Shown piece by piece: positions 1-12,518 of a DNA stretch of 64,000 bases (positions within the stretch are counted from its first letter, which is position 1; every line of letters starts with the position of its first letter). Position numbers and translations under genes: made by a program. The DNA is from Sthenelais limicola (Eukaryota; Annelida; Polychaeta; Phyllodocida; Sigalionidae): contig OW804096.1 in assembly GCA_942159475.1 (NCBI GenBank), positions 45,259,744-45,323,743 of the forward strand. The letters are read 5' to 3'. The notes under the pieces were generated by a model. It had not been told where the DNA came from. It ran no database searches and saw only the letters and a list, made by a program, of their open reading frames with translations.

Positions 1-1428
1 TTATGGGTATAGGAATATGAGTTACACTATCTATGTAAGCAGCTTACTAAAGAAATGACATTTTAACTATAATTCAAAGTTGCAAATGGTATGGCATACA
101 TGCAGAAATGTTCTTAACGGCCTTGACATTCTCTGCTACTGCATCTGTTGATTTGAGAGTAAAAAGTAAACCAATTCACTAATTCTCTGCCTCTCTGGGA
201 GTTGATTTGATAAATTATCCACCATATTGGGGCAGACAGGCAAATATGGGCTACCAATCGCCAAAGGCGTTGTCATGGTAACAATTTGGATAAAAAAGAT
301 GGTTTTCTCGGGTCTAGGTCCGAGTGCAATTTTTAATGAATCTAACCTACAATGAGTTTATTTGTACCGTTTTGTTGTTAATCAAGGTAGCTCACATCAG
401 TGAATTCCTGGCCAATTAAAAGTTAATGATACTAGAATAAAAAGCAAGGTGGGAAGTTAAATAAAAAAGTTGAACAATCGTGTACACAATTTCCAATAGT
501 CTTGTCACACGTAAAAATAAATAGATAGAAAGTGACAGCCTTAAGTCTGCTAAATCGTAGAATGAGGCGTAGATACCATGTAGACTATCATTTAGTCTAA
601 AAGAGTGATAATGGAAGAAACGATTTTCTCTGTGGTGTACACGGAATAGTTCACTATGCAGGGCAGAATTTATGTAACCCCTAAATGGACATGTCGCGTG
701 CATATAAATTCTCCACTGCCAGATCCTAAGGCCCGCCCATCAAGCTATCTCGTGCGGCTAAACTTCTCGCTGCGAAGAAAGTGTACTGAGAGAAGTGTGT
801 ACACATTTATATTATACGGTATAAGATACTAGCATTCTCAACGATATAATATGTATGACGTATATAATATATCGGTAGTTTGAATGGGCCATATAGATGA
901 CTGGCTTATTTCTCTTCTATATTTATCAGATATCTTTAGGAAATGTTGGCATATTAACCTGAATTTCCAGTGCCTAAGCCAGGTGTGTTACATAAAAGAC
1001 ATAATAGTGGATAATTTACCATACGAGAGAGGGGGATGGTGGGGGTGGGGGTATTGCATGATAGCGTTAAAATAAGGATATAGGGTGCTCAAGATCACCT
1101 CCTTATAGATCACCTCCTTATCGTTATTTTACTACCATATCCAATGGGGCGATTAGTGATAAGCATACGTTCACGGATAATGATACAATAAGGAGAGGTT
1201 AACACTACTATATTATCTAGGCTGTTGCACTGGGAGAAATGGATGAGAGTTCATTCAATGATATCTAGATCTACTAGATATTTATTTCATTTATGCATGC
1301 AGTGTAAATATTATTAGTAACTCAGATAAATGTAATTACTGATTTCTGTCATTATATGCTGGCAAGTCCATCTATATATAATAATAATAAATTCATGTAA
1401 TACATTTTGCTCACTTCATTTTCTGCAG
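1..1428. other. Non-coding: presumed gene A intron
   Basis: No exon with a convincing acceptor, open frame and donor was found here. The stretch is AT-rich and ends in a weak pyrimidine tract and TTCTGCAG, the acceptor of the exon at 1429. That exon starts in mid-codon, so at least one earlier coding exon of gene A should lie to the left of the window. A 15-bp tandem duplication sits near 1092-1121. No promoter elements were recognised. Confidence 0.5.
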
Positions 1429-1539
1429 ATGACAATGGTTCTGCGGTATTTATAGACCAGAAGAACCGGGGCACCAATGTGTCAGAGACGGGGGAGATCA
1501 CCTGGTGCATCGATAACGTCGAACACAACTTCTCCGAAT
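1429..1539 (+). CDS. Gene A, internal exon 1 (unrecognised protein)
   Basis: This internal coding exon follows TTCTGCAG and ends before the donor GTATGT. It is 111 bases: two bases finishing a codon, 36 codons, then one base, so it enters and leaves in phase 1. The residues begin DNGSAVFIDQKNRG and end GEITWCIDNVEHNFSE. This is mixed polar and hydrophobic sequence with alternating beta-type character (AVFI, ITWCI), unlike the low-complexity chance ORFs around it. Joined to the next exon it reads on without a stop. The antisense ORF over the same bases is taken as a shadow. The family was not recognised; together with the next exon it could be the end of a beta-sandwich domain. Splice sites, phase and composition support it; expression is not shown. 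Confidence 0.65.
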
Positions 1540-2476
1540 GTATGTATTTCAACTTGTAGGTTTACTATTCAGCAATTTGTGGGGGAAATGGGTGCTGAAG
1601 GTTTGTTTCATGTGCAAGCATACCATTAACTGAAAAAGCAGAATGTCGTCCCGCAATAGTGTGTAGCATGCGAGCGATAGCAGTACACTTTCCCCACAGC
1701 TAATTGGAAAATAAATGAGGGAATCAGTGGGTCTCACCCGTGCGGTATCTAGTTTCCTTTTTTGCCCCCTTTATGTTGTTTACGCTTCTGTCATTGTAAC
1801 CAGGGAAAATTATGTATGAAGGTTCTGTTTGTCATACTGATTGTCCTCAAGTTTTACACATTGGCCCTCGACAATCCCTATTTGTTCGCTGTTGCCATGC
1901 ACCACCGCTCATTTTTATCTACTACTTCCCTGGCGTCTACTCGTCAGTGTGTACCGCCACCTAGTGTTTCGACTATACACTATATTAGTAGGAACCTCCC
2001 GAGAACTTGCCTTCAGACTTCATGGTCTACTAACAACAGTTATTACAAATTTTGCATTTGCTTAAAATGGACAAATAGCTTTTAGTATCCTCTTAATGGA
2101 TTTATTTATTTAAATATCTCCCTCTAGAGCTGTCCAAGCAAACGAATCTTACAAAGCGTCATCAAATTATATTGAAACCAATGGTGTGCCTACAGATCGA
2201 ACGATTCATGTCATAACAATTTAAAAAATAAAATGTTTCGTCCACAACACATGAATTTCAAACAGTGGGGAATTTATAATAGATACCTCCTTTATTCAAA
2301 TCTGCTTCAGTCAATCATTCCCTGGCCTCACCCCACTATCGTTCACATAATTTGATTGGTAATCATTTGAATAACTAACCGCTGTTGGGTTATTACGTTA
2401 GCTAAGATTGAAATTGAAGTGCGATTATTTAAGTTTTAACTTCCATCTGCTTGATATTGAATAATTTCCGTTGCAG

Positions 2477-2574
2477 CTGTCACACGTGTGTGTTTCCGGT
2501 ATTACCAAGGAGGTTCCGGTTCCCTAGTGGCGTCCAGTCCAGTTGTTTCAGTCCGTGCCCCCAGCACGGAGCGG
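2477..2574 (+). CDS. Gene A, internal exon 2 (beta-rich segment)
   Basis: The exon lies between acceptor CCGTTGCAG and the near-consensus donor GTGAGT. It has two completing bases plus 32 codons (98 bases) and leaves in phase 0. The join to exon 1 makes a Ser codon (T+CT), after which the frame reads VTRVCFRYYQGG, SGSLVASSPVVSV and RAPSTER. VCFRYY and PVVSV look like paired beta strands. From memory, the last 40 or so residues of the joined exons can be laid without gaps over the end of a SKICH domain (TAX1BP1/CALCOCO type: an FCY strand, then a Gly turn, then a Ser-Thr-Pro-Phe strand). The upstream part does not show the usual DWVG motif, so this is only a hypothesis. One other frame is also open but gives a less protein-like product. 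Confidence 0.65.
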
Positions 2575-4126
2575 GTGAGTGCAACTTCATGTGTATTGTG
2601 TTTACTTTAGACTAGCCCTCGTCCCCGAGATAGGGTTATTTGTAGAGCCCTGGCCTCAAGTAGCCCAAGTCCAGTGCTCCCCATTCACTAACAGTCTTTC
2701 ATTCCTCAGCCGAGGGGGTAGTGACCCTACCATGGTATTGGTAGTGACCAGAATATGGTGGGTTGGTTTTCTTCGAGATTTAGTGGGTTTTTTTAAATCA
2801 AAGACTTGCCAAAGACTGTTTACTTCACTTGTCTATTTTCTCGAAAAATCCTAAAAATAGGGTTTTGTGTTCCGCATACAAATAAACCAGCAAACTGCGA
2901 TTCACTCCTGTTTATAGATCAACTTATTGTCTCCAGGAACTGCAACTCTTGCAGTATGTTCACAAAGGTCACCAGCAGACCGACCTATAATGGGTGTTAA
3001 CCGTTGTTGTTGTTGTTGTTGTTGTTGTTGTTACTACCAGGTATAGCTGGGGTTTGGGAAATGTTTTCCTCAATCCTAAACTCACTCCTCATAGACCAAA
3101 CATGTTGCAAGTTAGAAAATGAAACGCCAAGCATTACTATAACGCATGGGTTCAAATGTTAGACGGTATGCCGTTTTCATTGGATATATCGTGATCTTGA
3201 AATTATTCTACCAACTATGACTCCGCTGACAAAGGTTTAGGTGAAATGAGGAAGCCAACCACTAGGTAAACAAAGGCATGGTTCAAAACTTGGGATGAAC
3301 ACAATATGTATATGTAGGCCTACACTACTGTCTGTTACTTCGGGGAATAGCATGCAAATATAATGTGTGTCGGCAGAATAAAAAAAAACTTTAAATCAAA
3401 TTCAGAAAACAAAAATCACCAAGGGGGGTGGAAAACCCCTGGGCTCCTCGACACGGGACTTTACGTCCAAAAGTGTTCCAAAGAAAGCCCCAGGACTGTG
3501 ACGGGCAAATTGCCACCCCCGCCGAATCCCCAAACCTGCCTATGCTATCCTCGACACGAGTTTCTCTGAGTTGATGATACTCTCCTTGTCGCCACTCGAT
3601 GGCAGCACGAGCTGAAACCAATCATACCGTTTCAGTCATCGGGTTTGGCAGACCGTTAAGGCTTGGATCTTAGTCTTACATCTCTCAATTTGATTAACAT
3701 AATTATGTCAACCCACAACAGTTAAATATTGTCCGCATTCCAAGTGGCCGCAATGGTGTTAATAGCACCATATATAGTTTCCATGGGTTTGGAGCCGTTG
3801 AAGAGTGTTTAGCTATTCCCAAAATTAATAACGTTGAATTACAATATACATGAAAGCTATTACCATAGTGAATGCTTGGATATTGGGGTACGTAATAGTG
3901 CGTGACCAACACTTATGATCAATTATGCTGTCCTGTAGATTATAGGACTATCTGGTACTGATCTTGAACAGTCCATTAAGCTTCACCATAGCCATCGGAC
4001 TGTTAAACGTGGAGATTGTTCTATAAATCTGGAAACATGAGCGTCCGATTGTGCGCACCACTGGTATATCCAGTTACTATTGAAAAAAAATACTATAGAA
4101 GTTAGAATGTAGAAAGAAGGAGCATC
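2575..4126. other. Start of the long gene A intron
   Basis: This is the first part of the 17.6-kb intron between 2574 and 20189. It holds a GTT microsatellite at 3003-3032 and one TAGGCCTAC at about 3315. A moderately GC-rich patch near 3420-3620 gives opposing chance ORFs. No splice-bounded open frame was found. Confidence 0.5.
3003..3032. repeat. (GTT)n microsatellite
   Basis: About ten uninterrupted GTT units lie in the intron behind gene A exon 2. They are not in a supported coding frame. Confidence 0.9.
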
Positions 4127-4303
4127 CAGTCTAGGCTCACAGCCTCTCAGATCAAATAAGCTTACCCCCTGTACGCCAGTGATTGGACGCCTACTGCACT
4201 AGCCCAGGAGTAGGCGTCTTAATGGGATTCTAATGGCATTTGCGGTTTGGAGCGAAAGGCTTTCCCTCAGTTTGGAGGGACTCACCATTGAGCCTATAGA
4301 CTG
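4127..4303. mobile_element. MITE-like element, copy A
   Basis: The left end reads CAGTCTAGGCTC. The right end, in reverse complement, reads CAGTCTATAGGCTC, the same terminal sequence with a two-base insertion. The interior shares AGTAGGCGTC.TAATGGG and TTTGCGGTTTGGAGCGA with the copy at 27621-27784. There is no coding capacity, and at about 177 bp this fits a non-autonomous DNA transposon. The superfamily and target-site duplication could not be fixed. Confidence 0.5.
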
Positions 4304-4972
4304 CATCGCAAAGATGAAAATAAGGATTGTGGGAAACACGGGTCACCAGTTACCAGTTAATATTGGAGAAAATACTATAGCTCTAGGTTTTAGTAAATCA
4401 AAAGAAGCATGGCGGAGATGAAGATAAGCATAAAGTACTACGGGTGTAAGATGGGATGTCATGAAGATCGCAAAAAAGAAGACAGATGGGTCGCGATAAC
4501 TAGACATGAAGGCAGATTATACTCGCCGTGGTAATGAGAAAGAGACTAGGGGTAAGGTGATTGCACAAACCAAATCAAAAAGAGATTAACAAAGGAAGGG
4601 GGCGCGTAGAAGTAGTAACTTAGAGAAGAAAAGATGTGGCCACATTAAATGAGATGTGGCGACTAGACTGGCGAAAATGTACATAGTAAGAAGGTCCGAG
4701 CGATCAAGGGATTATGAGTCAAATAAAAGAAAAAAAAGAATAACGGGAAAGTACAGAAGAGGGGCAGAGACAAATATTTGGTCAGAGTGGACGGTAAATT
4801 TAATCACTCCGGGAACAGGTGGGGTGCGCATTCTGGCACTGGTTTGGGCAATAGCTATTGCTGTTTTTCGTAGTAACGAAGTGGCCATCTGGCATGTAAA
4901 TAAAATAGTGATTGTATTGGGGGGAAACCAGCAAGTGGCCTCTTCTGATCCTCTTATCCCCCTTTCTCTACT

Positions 4973-4973
4973 G

Positions 4974-5012
<39 letters not shown>
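4973..5012. repeat. Poly-C followed by (CT)n microsatellite
   Basis: A C-run passes into about fifteen CT units, with more degenerate pyrimidine sequence to about 5053. The long ORFs through this block on both strands (Ser/Leu repeats and Arg/Glu repeats) come from the repeat and are not treated as genes. Confidence 0.9.
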
Positions 5013-5015
<3 letters not shown>

Positions 5016-5084
5016 CCCGCCCACTTTTCTCTCCCTCTCTCTCTCCCTCTCTCGCACACTTACATACTCTCATCTCCAAGCGTT

Positions 5085-5564
5085 TTAATTAAAATACAAT
5101 TCAGGCAGTTTATAACATATGTTATAATAACGACCTATGAGTGTAACTAATGAAATAGAGTATGGTCCATGTGATACTCTCGAGCGGAACACACACGTGT
5201 GGTCTGGGTTTGCAAGCAGTAAGGGTAACAGCAATAAATAAACTTTAAAGTAGATTTTGTGGGGGTTTCTTAGTTTTAATACATTATAAACGATCGTGGT
5301 ATTAAAATAAAACTTACCGAAGGTTATGTACAGCGGTATGAATCTATGTCCACTTGTTTTGTTCAAGACGAGGACTACATTAGCATCACATTCGAAGGCT
5401 TCTCCTATGACACTTGTAACCATTCGTAACCTTTTGTTGTATTTAATGTTACCTGTTGTACTAAAATGAAACACAAAGTCGCAGGAAAATGGATTTGGGA
5501 TATCATCAGATTTGGAAAGATGAAATAAAGCAATTCCAATGATGGTAAACATTAGGACACCCAT
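5085..5564 (-). CDS. Gene C: possible small secreted protein, antisense in gene A intron
   Basis: A 159-codon frame runs leftwards from an ATG at 5564. The N-terminus, MGVLMFTIIGIALFHLSKS, looks like a signal peptide. A soluble-looking segment with two Cys follows (NPFSCDF and AFECDANVVLVL). After about 82 codons there is a good donor (CTTCG|GTAAGT at 5317). A candidate acceptor, CACTCATAG, lies before 5134, followed by 16 codons to TAA (RYYNICYKLPELYFN). Spliced this way the protein is about 98 residues. The 183-bp intron is a multiple of three and has no stop, so unspliced RNA would also be translatable. A second possible donor (CAACAG|GTAACA) lies earlier in exon 1. No homologue was recognised, and the second exon is weakly supported. 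It may be a chance ORF, though long for this base composition. Confidence 0.35.
   Translation of the reverse strand: MGVLMFTIIGIALFHLSKSDDIPNPFSCDFVFHFSTTGNIKYNKRLRMVTSVIGEAFECDANVVLVLNKTSGHRFIPLYITFGKFYFNTTIVYNVLKLRNPHKIYFKVYLLLLPLLLANPDHTCVFRSRVSHGPYSISLVTLIGRYYNICYKLPELYFN
5317..5318 (-). other. Putative 5' splice site in gene C
   Basis: On the minus strand the junction reads ACCTTCG|GTAAGTTTTA, matching the animal donor consensus at GTAAGT. This is the main reason to read the 159-codon frame as two exons. Confidence 0.4.
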
Positions 5565-5889
5565 TACTTCTATATTTGTTATGCATGAACAAAGGTTAGC
5601 AATATGTGTTAATGGTCAGTCACTAGTAATGTAATTAAATATGAAAACATCTCTGAGTGATATTGCGCTTTTTCAAATGAATGGATTAAATATTTGTATT
5701 GGCCTTTAATGAAATGAAACAAATAAAAAAAGTATACTCCTTGGGATAACTTTAGATATGCATAAAGATATTCAATACACAGTCTTGACATTTAGTACAT
5801 GTGATCTGGCTACTAACAGTGCAAGGCACTCCACAAATGAAAACATTCTGAGCAAGGGTTCTTATGAAAAAACAGTTGAAGAATATCAT

Positions 5890-5930
5890 TTTTTGCGACT
5901 TGTGACTCATTTTCCTGTGACGCATCACAA
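5890..5930 (+). repeat. Short dispersed repeat, copy 1 of 2
   Basis: This shares TTTTTTGCGACTT, then ATTTTCC.GTGAC.CATCACA, with 57577-57620 in the same orientation. It is probably a remnant of an interspersed element. Confidence 0.5.
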
Positions 5931-6688
5931 ATACATTGTGTATAGCCGAATCTATACCAATTTATTCAAATTGTACAGTTAGTAGGTTCTCTCTCCGGCT
6001 CAGGGCCCCAAGGACGACCTCTCGCTAATCTGGGGAGCTGTTTGTAATATTTGAAAATTATTAACCAGTACATGTATAGCTTAACACCTAAATAAAAAGG
6101 ATTTGTTTTTAATAATAACAAAAATAAAAATTATAGGAAAAACGCGTGGTCGAAGGTATAATATTATCTTGATGTACACCACAGTTGTTAAGTGTAGATC
6201 ACAACCTCTGCCTTTGGTGATAATGCCTTATTCCATTTCCCTTCCTAATTTTCAGTATGTTACTCACCGCTCGTTCATTCTAATGAAACGCTCGAACCTA
6301 CTATCTCCTCCCTTTTCAGCTACTGTTACTGCTTTCAGGTCCTGTCTACATTTGAAAGTACCAATGTCTACTATCCCCCTTTTCGGTGGTGTAAATCTCC
6401 ACCTCTCTCCCCCTCTTTCACTTTACGCATCCATCTTGAGCTGCAGCTCTACCTCAGTCAGGAACCAGCACTTAGTCCTTTTGGGGGGAAAATGGACGAA
6501 CCTTTCCAAATGTCTTCTGCTTTACTATGGACGCTGCGTTGACCCTGTCCGTAACACTTGCCGTGTTAAACATTTACTTATCTTTCTAAAACTAAAGTTT
6601 GGTCGATTGTATTGTGAAAATGCTCGAAGAAAATTCATTTCCACTTAGTGTCCACAGAGATTAATTCATTTTTACCATGTTAAAGCCC

Positions 6689-6702
6689 GTTGCCATGGTA
6701 AC
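6689..6702. promoter_or_regulatory. X-box-like RFX motif
   Basis: GTTGCCATGGTAAC is a near-perfect match to the RFX X-box inverted repeat (GTTGCC, spacer, GGYAAC), as known from ciliary and other RFX targets. It lies deep in an intron, so function is unproven. Confidence 0.35.
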
Positions 6703-7189
6703 TTGAGATTTCTGTTTTGTCGTATTTGAGGAAGAAATACGATGCGAGGTGAAAGTGACCAAGTCAGCTTTGGGGATTTCAATATCGGTGTTTTCGGAAA
6801 CCTTGTAAATAAATCAATATTAACATTCTAGTCTAATATTTTGATAACAATAAAATAGTTTATTGGAACAGACTGCACTAAGAGCAAGCCGGAACCCAAG
6901 CAATTGTAAGAATTTTCTCCTCGTGACGTGATTGTGGAAGAAATTGGATTTAGCAGGTGAAGCCAATTTTGGTGAAGAATTGCAGCAGTTGATGGAGTGA
7001 ACGAATACAACCAGTAAATGGAATGCCACCCGTGAGAGGGAATTAGTGGAGCAGCATCCTTTTTGTGCTTTCTGAGTGCGTTCTATTTGTGCAGGGTATC
7101 TCTTTTTGCAAATTTTGTTTTTACATCCATTCATTCAAAGAGAAGATTTAAGTAGACAAAGGCCGGGATGTTCGGCTAGATAGGGGAGT

Positions 7190-7243
7190 CCTGAATAGGA
7201 AATAAGTATTCTTTAGGTATCCAGCTAATTAGAATCTATTTAG
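7190..7243 (+). repeat. Dispersed repeat, copy 1 of 2
   Basis: About 52 bp beginning CCTGAATAGGAAATAAGTAT recur at 11784-11837 in the same orientation with only a few differences. The similarity stops sharply on both sides. Confidence 0.7.
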
Positions 7244-9493
7244 TTGCTGTGTTCATCATGACATTGTTCCAATATCCGTACACTTTTTCAGGTCTTGCTA
7301 TTGTCGCCAAATTCCATATCTTACCGCTGATCAACTACCAACCAACTATTGAATATTTCGCCACAAATGTTATTTTGTGCAAATTCAGAACAATGCCACT
7401 ACATTGATGAAGTTTTAAGTCAATGCAGCTAAGCCAAAAGCCGGCTGTGTATTTATAATCAGCACGATTTATGCGACCGCTGCATCGTATTTTGACGTCA
7501 CCTCTTGTTGGTATAAAATCTTCTGGAAACTGAACCTCCCTGAGTCTTATGAATATTTCATCGCATACCCCCTTCAGGCACTAATGGAATATCTTGGGCA
7601 ATTGAATCAAAGTCTTTACTGAGAGTTTATGCATGTAAAAGCCAGACTTCCGTAAGTTAAGTGGAGTGGTCGTTGCTTCCTTAACATTAATTAAATTTGA
7701 TTAATTAAATTATGTTATGCAATGAAACTAGGGATGAATTGTGTTTATCACGATGAATTGTGTTTATCTTTTAATCAAATCTTGCAATGATGTTTGTTTC
7801 AGACAACATTCACATATCAAATATAACCTCTATACGTATATATATTCTGTGTATAAAATCTTGTTCGGAATGATACAATTAAAGTGCACCAGATTATAAA
7901 AGGAATACAAATAAATAGATAGCGTTTTTAGTATTGAACAAATATTAAATTTGCTGTATAAAGGTGAGGGACTTTATTTGGAATAGATATATAATTTATT
8001 CTCCACACCCCTCGTGGTGTCCTCGACTAAATTAAAATTAAACTTCACCTTCCCAAGGTAAATTTCGTTTAATTTGAAAATTATAATAATAACAAAAGGT
8101 GGAGTGGAAACAGTATAGTCAGTTTATGAGTTTAAATTGGACTGTGATGCAATGTGTGTATGTAAAGCAAGGGACGTGACAAAATGCTGCGGAGAGATTT
8201 ATTTTTCACCATTATTCACCATCTGGTAGGCATATAAATTATCCTATGTATTTAATTACTGCACTAGTAATCTCAGCTTTTGCCTGAACTATTGAGGTGA
8301 GAAAATTCTTCATGGTGCATAATATCATGGTTTAACTCGTGAATTTATGCTACATCGCTATTGATATACTATGGGCTGCATAATGTTATAGGCTGCATAA
8401 TTTTATAGAGACACCCGCACAAGGGCGGGGATATCTATGGGTAATAAGAACTAAACTCAGGACGGTGTAGAGGGGGAAGCGATGGATATTATTGATATGT
8501 AGGTTCAAGAAAGGCACTAGAGGACCACACTTGAATGAATGGAAAACCTAAAAGATTGGTAAATGGAAGATGGAAGGAAACGATTCAGCTCTTAGAGAAA
8601 CAAATATGAGGAGGCAAAGATGGTAAATTGCCTTGTGTGACATCGGAATAGGAATGTGGCAATATGAACTGCAGTATATGCAAGGTTAAACCACTGCATG
8701 CATTTACAATGGTAATGGGAAAACGAATGATTGATGCTGTTTCATTTGTGCTCGGTCTAGGCCGTCCACCAATCAAATTGACTGACACTAGATGCTAATT
8801 GATGGACTAGGCTCTCTCTCCTACCTCATTCCTCTCGAGGAGGCATTATTAGATTCTTATTGATCTATGAGCTGATGTTAGAGTTGATAATCCCCAGATA
8901 TGTAGGCAAATTAAAGCAAATAGGATATACCGGGCCACAAACCATGATTAAGATGTTAGGGAGGTCATTTCGGAGTGGAGGGTACGCTTGGGAGAACGTA
9001 AAGGAGGCGAACAATGCCATTTAGGACTTGGCTATCATCTTGGTATAAAACCACAACAATTCACAATTTATCTCAAATACCTAACGCAATCATACTCGTG
9101 CTTCATAATCTGATATTATGATATTTGTAATTGAGGGATACATTTCCTCCTATGATGATTGATAACATTTTTATCAGCTCAACTGAGGACAGTGTCATTG
9201 CTGAATAGAAGTTTAATAATAACAAGTATCTGTGACAGTTAGTGTTTGGAATTGAACATAAATGTTAGCAGTTTTCAGTTCTGTACTGTCTACCGTTTGT
9301 ATATTTCAAGGTTTTCGGTTATTTGCGTTTCCCAAAGGAAACGATGGCAGGGTCGACTTATGAAGTTATGAAGAAGTCGGAGAGAGTTGTTCTGTTCAGT
9401 TCAGTTGCTCTCCCACTCTCCTCTCCCCACCCCAACCCATCACACTTTATACATTCATTTACCCTAAGCACTGATTATCCATTGGGGTTTGGG

Positions 9494-9510
9494 TCTCTCT
9501 CTCTTTCTCA

Positions 9511-9555
<45 letters not shown>

Positions 9556-9565
9556 CTCCTCTCTC
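9494..9565. repeat. CT-rich microsatellite
   Basis: Interrupted (CT)n with TTTCT variants. The ORF at 9323-9691 is a Ser/Leu repeat produced by it and is not taken as a gene. Confidence 0.9.
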
Positions 9566-11783
9566 CCTCACCACAGTGCACTTCCTCTCCTCTCACTCTC
9601 TGCTACAGCTACTGTCCCCTGTGTGAGGGGTAGAGGTTACATTCTCCTAGTAAAGGGTTGCTTTCCCTGCTCTCCCTGGTGGGCGGCATGACACCTTTGA
9701 GATAAGACGTTTGGGAGCAATGTAAATCTGGCAGGCTGGGACCCTGCCATAAAAAAGGTATACACTGTTAAACATAAAAAGCTTTATTTTTACAGACCGA
9801 CCCGATATTGTCCCATCCACATATAATATATCAAAATATATATATGTGATTTGATATAACGTTATGTTTATATTCCGTTATAACATAACAACATCCCAAA
9901 CAAATTTCGTTGGAATAGTTTTCATTCCTTTAAAGGGTAGGCAGAATTTGGAGTATGCACTCATTCTTATGTATTTGGGAAATTGTGTCTGAACTCACTA
10001 AAATACCTTGAGAATTTTGAGGTGGTGTCAATTATGACCTGACCCACTTGGAAAATTGTCTAATCGTAGCGCTTGGACCATGTTGTAACATGGAGAGATT
10101 TTGCTATTTCCGTGCGACCAATGCGTTTGGTGAAATTTATGGATGTCTGGTGCTGAGCACAGTTATTTTGTTTGAATAAAGAATTCTTTATTAAACATAC
10201 ATTAAGGAGAAAAAAGGATTCATTAAGATACAGTATAGCACTCTCGCTTATATTAAGCATTTTTCAAGTTGTGAGATAACAATATGAGGCGTGGGGGTAC
10301 ATAGATTGTACAATACTTGATTAAGACAAATTAATCTAATTTACTACATGCGTTTCATTGATGAGAAGTTAGAAAATCTGTGGCAATTTTCTCTGCACGC
10401 CTTCAAATTACGTGACCTGTCTGGGCCATGTTTAATTCAGGCAAACCTATTCTTCGTGGCTTATCGAAAACTAAATGACTAACTACACCAGCTTATGATA
10501 AAGTGCTGGAGGACTTGTTGTAGGTGCATCTGCTGCAGTAGATTGGAAAGGAGGTGGGGATGGGTCGAGGAGGAGGTAGTAAGGTCTTTGGGGCTGCATG
10601 ACAGACAGTGGTAACAGCTGTTATTGTTAGCCACAACTCTAACATGACCTCTCCACGGTACACAGGTAACCATGGTAACAAAAACTAGCCACCACAGTCC
10701 CACCAGCACAACCACAATCGCATATGATATTGGCCTTTTACGTGTACCTGTCTTAACACTCTGGAGCTAAGCATTCTTCTCTGAACTTATTAACCTTCTC
10801 AATGGATCTTCAGCATTTATTTGGATTATATTTATTCATAAGAGACACCTTCAGTACAGTTCCGTTGGAAAACTTGTCAAACGGTTTTCATAAGGTTTAA
10901 GTGTCAAGGAACAGAGGAGTATTCTATAAGTATGTGGACACATCTTCGGATTTACATGAAACTGGGCACCAGAAAATGCTATATATATATCCTGTTTCTT
11001 GTACTTCATTAAGTCAATGACATGATATATAGAGAATTTAAATTATCTAATTCTTTATTACGTATCACACACCAACGCATTACGTAACATTACGTAACAA
11101 TTGAATATAATACAATATTTTATAAAAGAAAAAATAGCTGCTATAGGGCTTAGAAGTCCTCTTCCCCATGGTGAGCCACTACATTATCATGAAAAATGGA
11201 GATTGTACGAAAATCAGATCTAGATGTACTTGTAGATCCGCAGTCATAAGCTTTGGACTTCATTACAGCATAATATATAACCTATTGTGTTAAAATTGGT
11301 ACATAGGAGCATTATCAATCGGAAACCCAATTACAATACTACACTGGAATAACATAATTTGTTAAGTAATGAAGTAAATCTGGGCTAATCCTATGGAGAG
11401 TTGACTGTGAGTTTAAAGACGCGATGTAATGGTAAGAAATAAGTTGATGGATCAAGCCTTATGGCAATCTAATGGTGAACTTAAAATTCAGAAACATGGG
11501 ACTGGCTAAAACTAGATTCACAATAAATATTTCACAATGATTTACTTCTGCTTTTGGAAGAAGCGAAAGTACATTTAAAATTAGAGAATGTTATCTTGTC
11601 TGTAGAGGCACACGGGTAGAGCTTTGGAAATTGAGAAGTGATAAACCAGACCTACCTTCCTTTGAGCGATCAGAATGCTGAGTCAGATGTAATTCTGAAA
11701 GCTTGTTCACATTTCTTTTACAAGCAACGAATTTATTGGTCTTAATCTTTTATTGAAGTCTTTGAACTCACCGTACGATATTA

Positions 11784-11837
11784 CCTGAATAGGAAATAAG
11801 TATTCTTTAGGTCTCTAGCTAATTAGAATCTTTTCAG
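11784..11837 (+). repeat. Dispersed repeat, copy 2 of 2
   Basis: Counterpart of 7190-7243. The copies match through TATTCTTTAGGT and AGCTAATTAGAATCT and diverge at the ends. Confidence 0.7.
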
Positions 11838-11905
11838 TCAGCGAAGTCTGGTAGCAATGGGAAAACTAAAGATTTATTAACGGATTAATGACCGACACTG
11901 AGGGG

Positions 11906-11939
11906 CTGCTGGTGCACTGTTTACACTGTGCACCAGCAG
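11906..11939. repeat. Short inverted repeat
   Basis: The 12-bp arms CTGCTGGTGCAC (read from 11906) and its complement ending at 11939 enclose a loop of about 10 bases. The flanks are GC-richer than the surroundings. It could be a hairpin or the end of a transposon remnant. Confidence 0.55.
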
Positions 11940-12490
11940 GCCCGAAGCGGAGGTTTGTAATCCTTTTAGTCTGACTAAGGCCGTCATGTGTCCAAGACCG
12001 TTCAAGATTGACTAAGATAAAATAATGACCTAATCTCGTTGTTCTGATGAAAGCCCTAAATTTAGTTGGAAATTGTTCTTGTTATATGTCTAGTACTATA
12101 ATTTGTTTCAATTATATCAAGCGGGGAATTCTGTAATTCACCCGGAGGTTTTTTTTAACTCCACCCATAATACACCTTTATGAAAAATGATGATAATTAA
12201 TTTTGATGATATGATGATAATGATTAAATTATACATTATCTCAAATGATCGACGATTAACTGACGTTCTTGGATTCTACCTGAAGGTATAGTAACTGAGG
12301 AGTTAGACGTTCGCCCAATTAGTACGATACTAACCCTGAACCATGATGATATTTTGAAATAATTATGATATATTGGGGATGGGAGGTATTTTCCTGGCGG
12401 AAAAGTATGAATTTTTCATTTACGAAAACTGTGATAAGCAAACTTGTTCCTAAATAATAGGAGGAACACAATGTAATACACGGGTCCTTC

Positions 12491-12518
12491 TCTCCCCCCC
12501 CCTCCCACACACACACAA
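12491..12518. repeat. C-run and CA microsatellite
   Basis: A run of C interrupted once by T is followed by about seven CA units. No coding potential is assigned. Confidence 0.8.

Noticed and set aside
4656..5150. 164-codon plus-strand ORF and its 115-codon antisense partner
   Set aside because: Both owe their length to the CT microsatellite and adjoining purine-rich sequence. There are no splice sites and no protein-like composition outside the repeat.
6103..6648. 181-codon plus-strand ORF
   Set aside because: The longest closed frame, but pyrimidine-driven (Ser/Leu/Pro), without a domain, signal peptide or promoter context. It is plausible by chance in 64 kb.
7292..7408. Open stretch of about 38 codons after a CACTTTTTCAG acceptor
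   Set aside because: The open frame does not fit the phase 0 needed between exons 2 and 3 of gene A, and it ends in a stop without a donor or poly-A signal.
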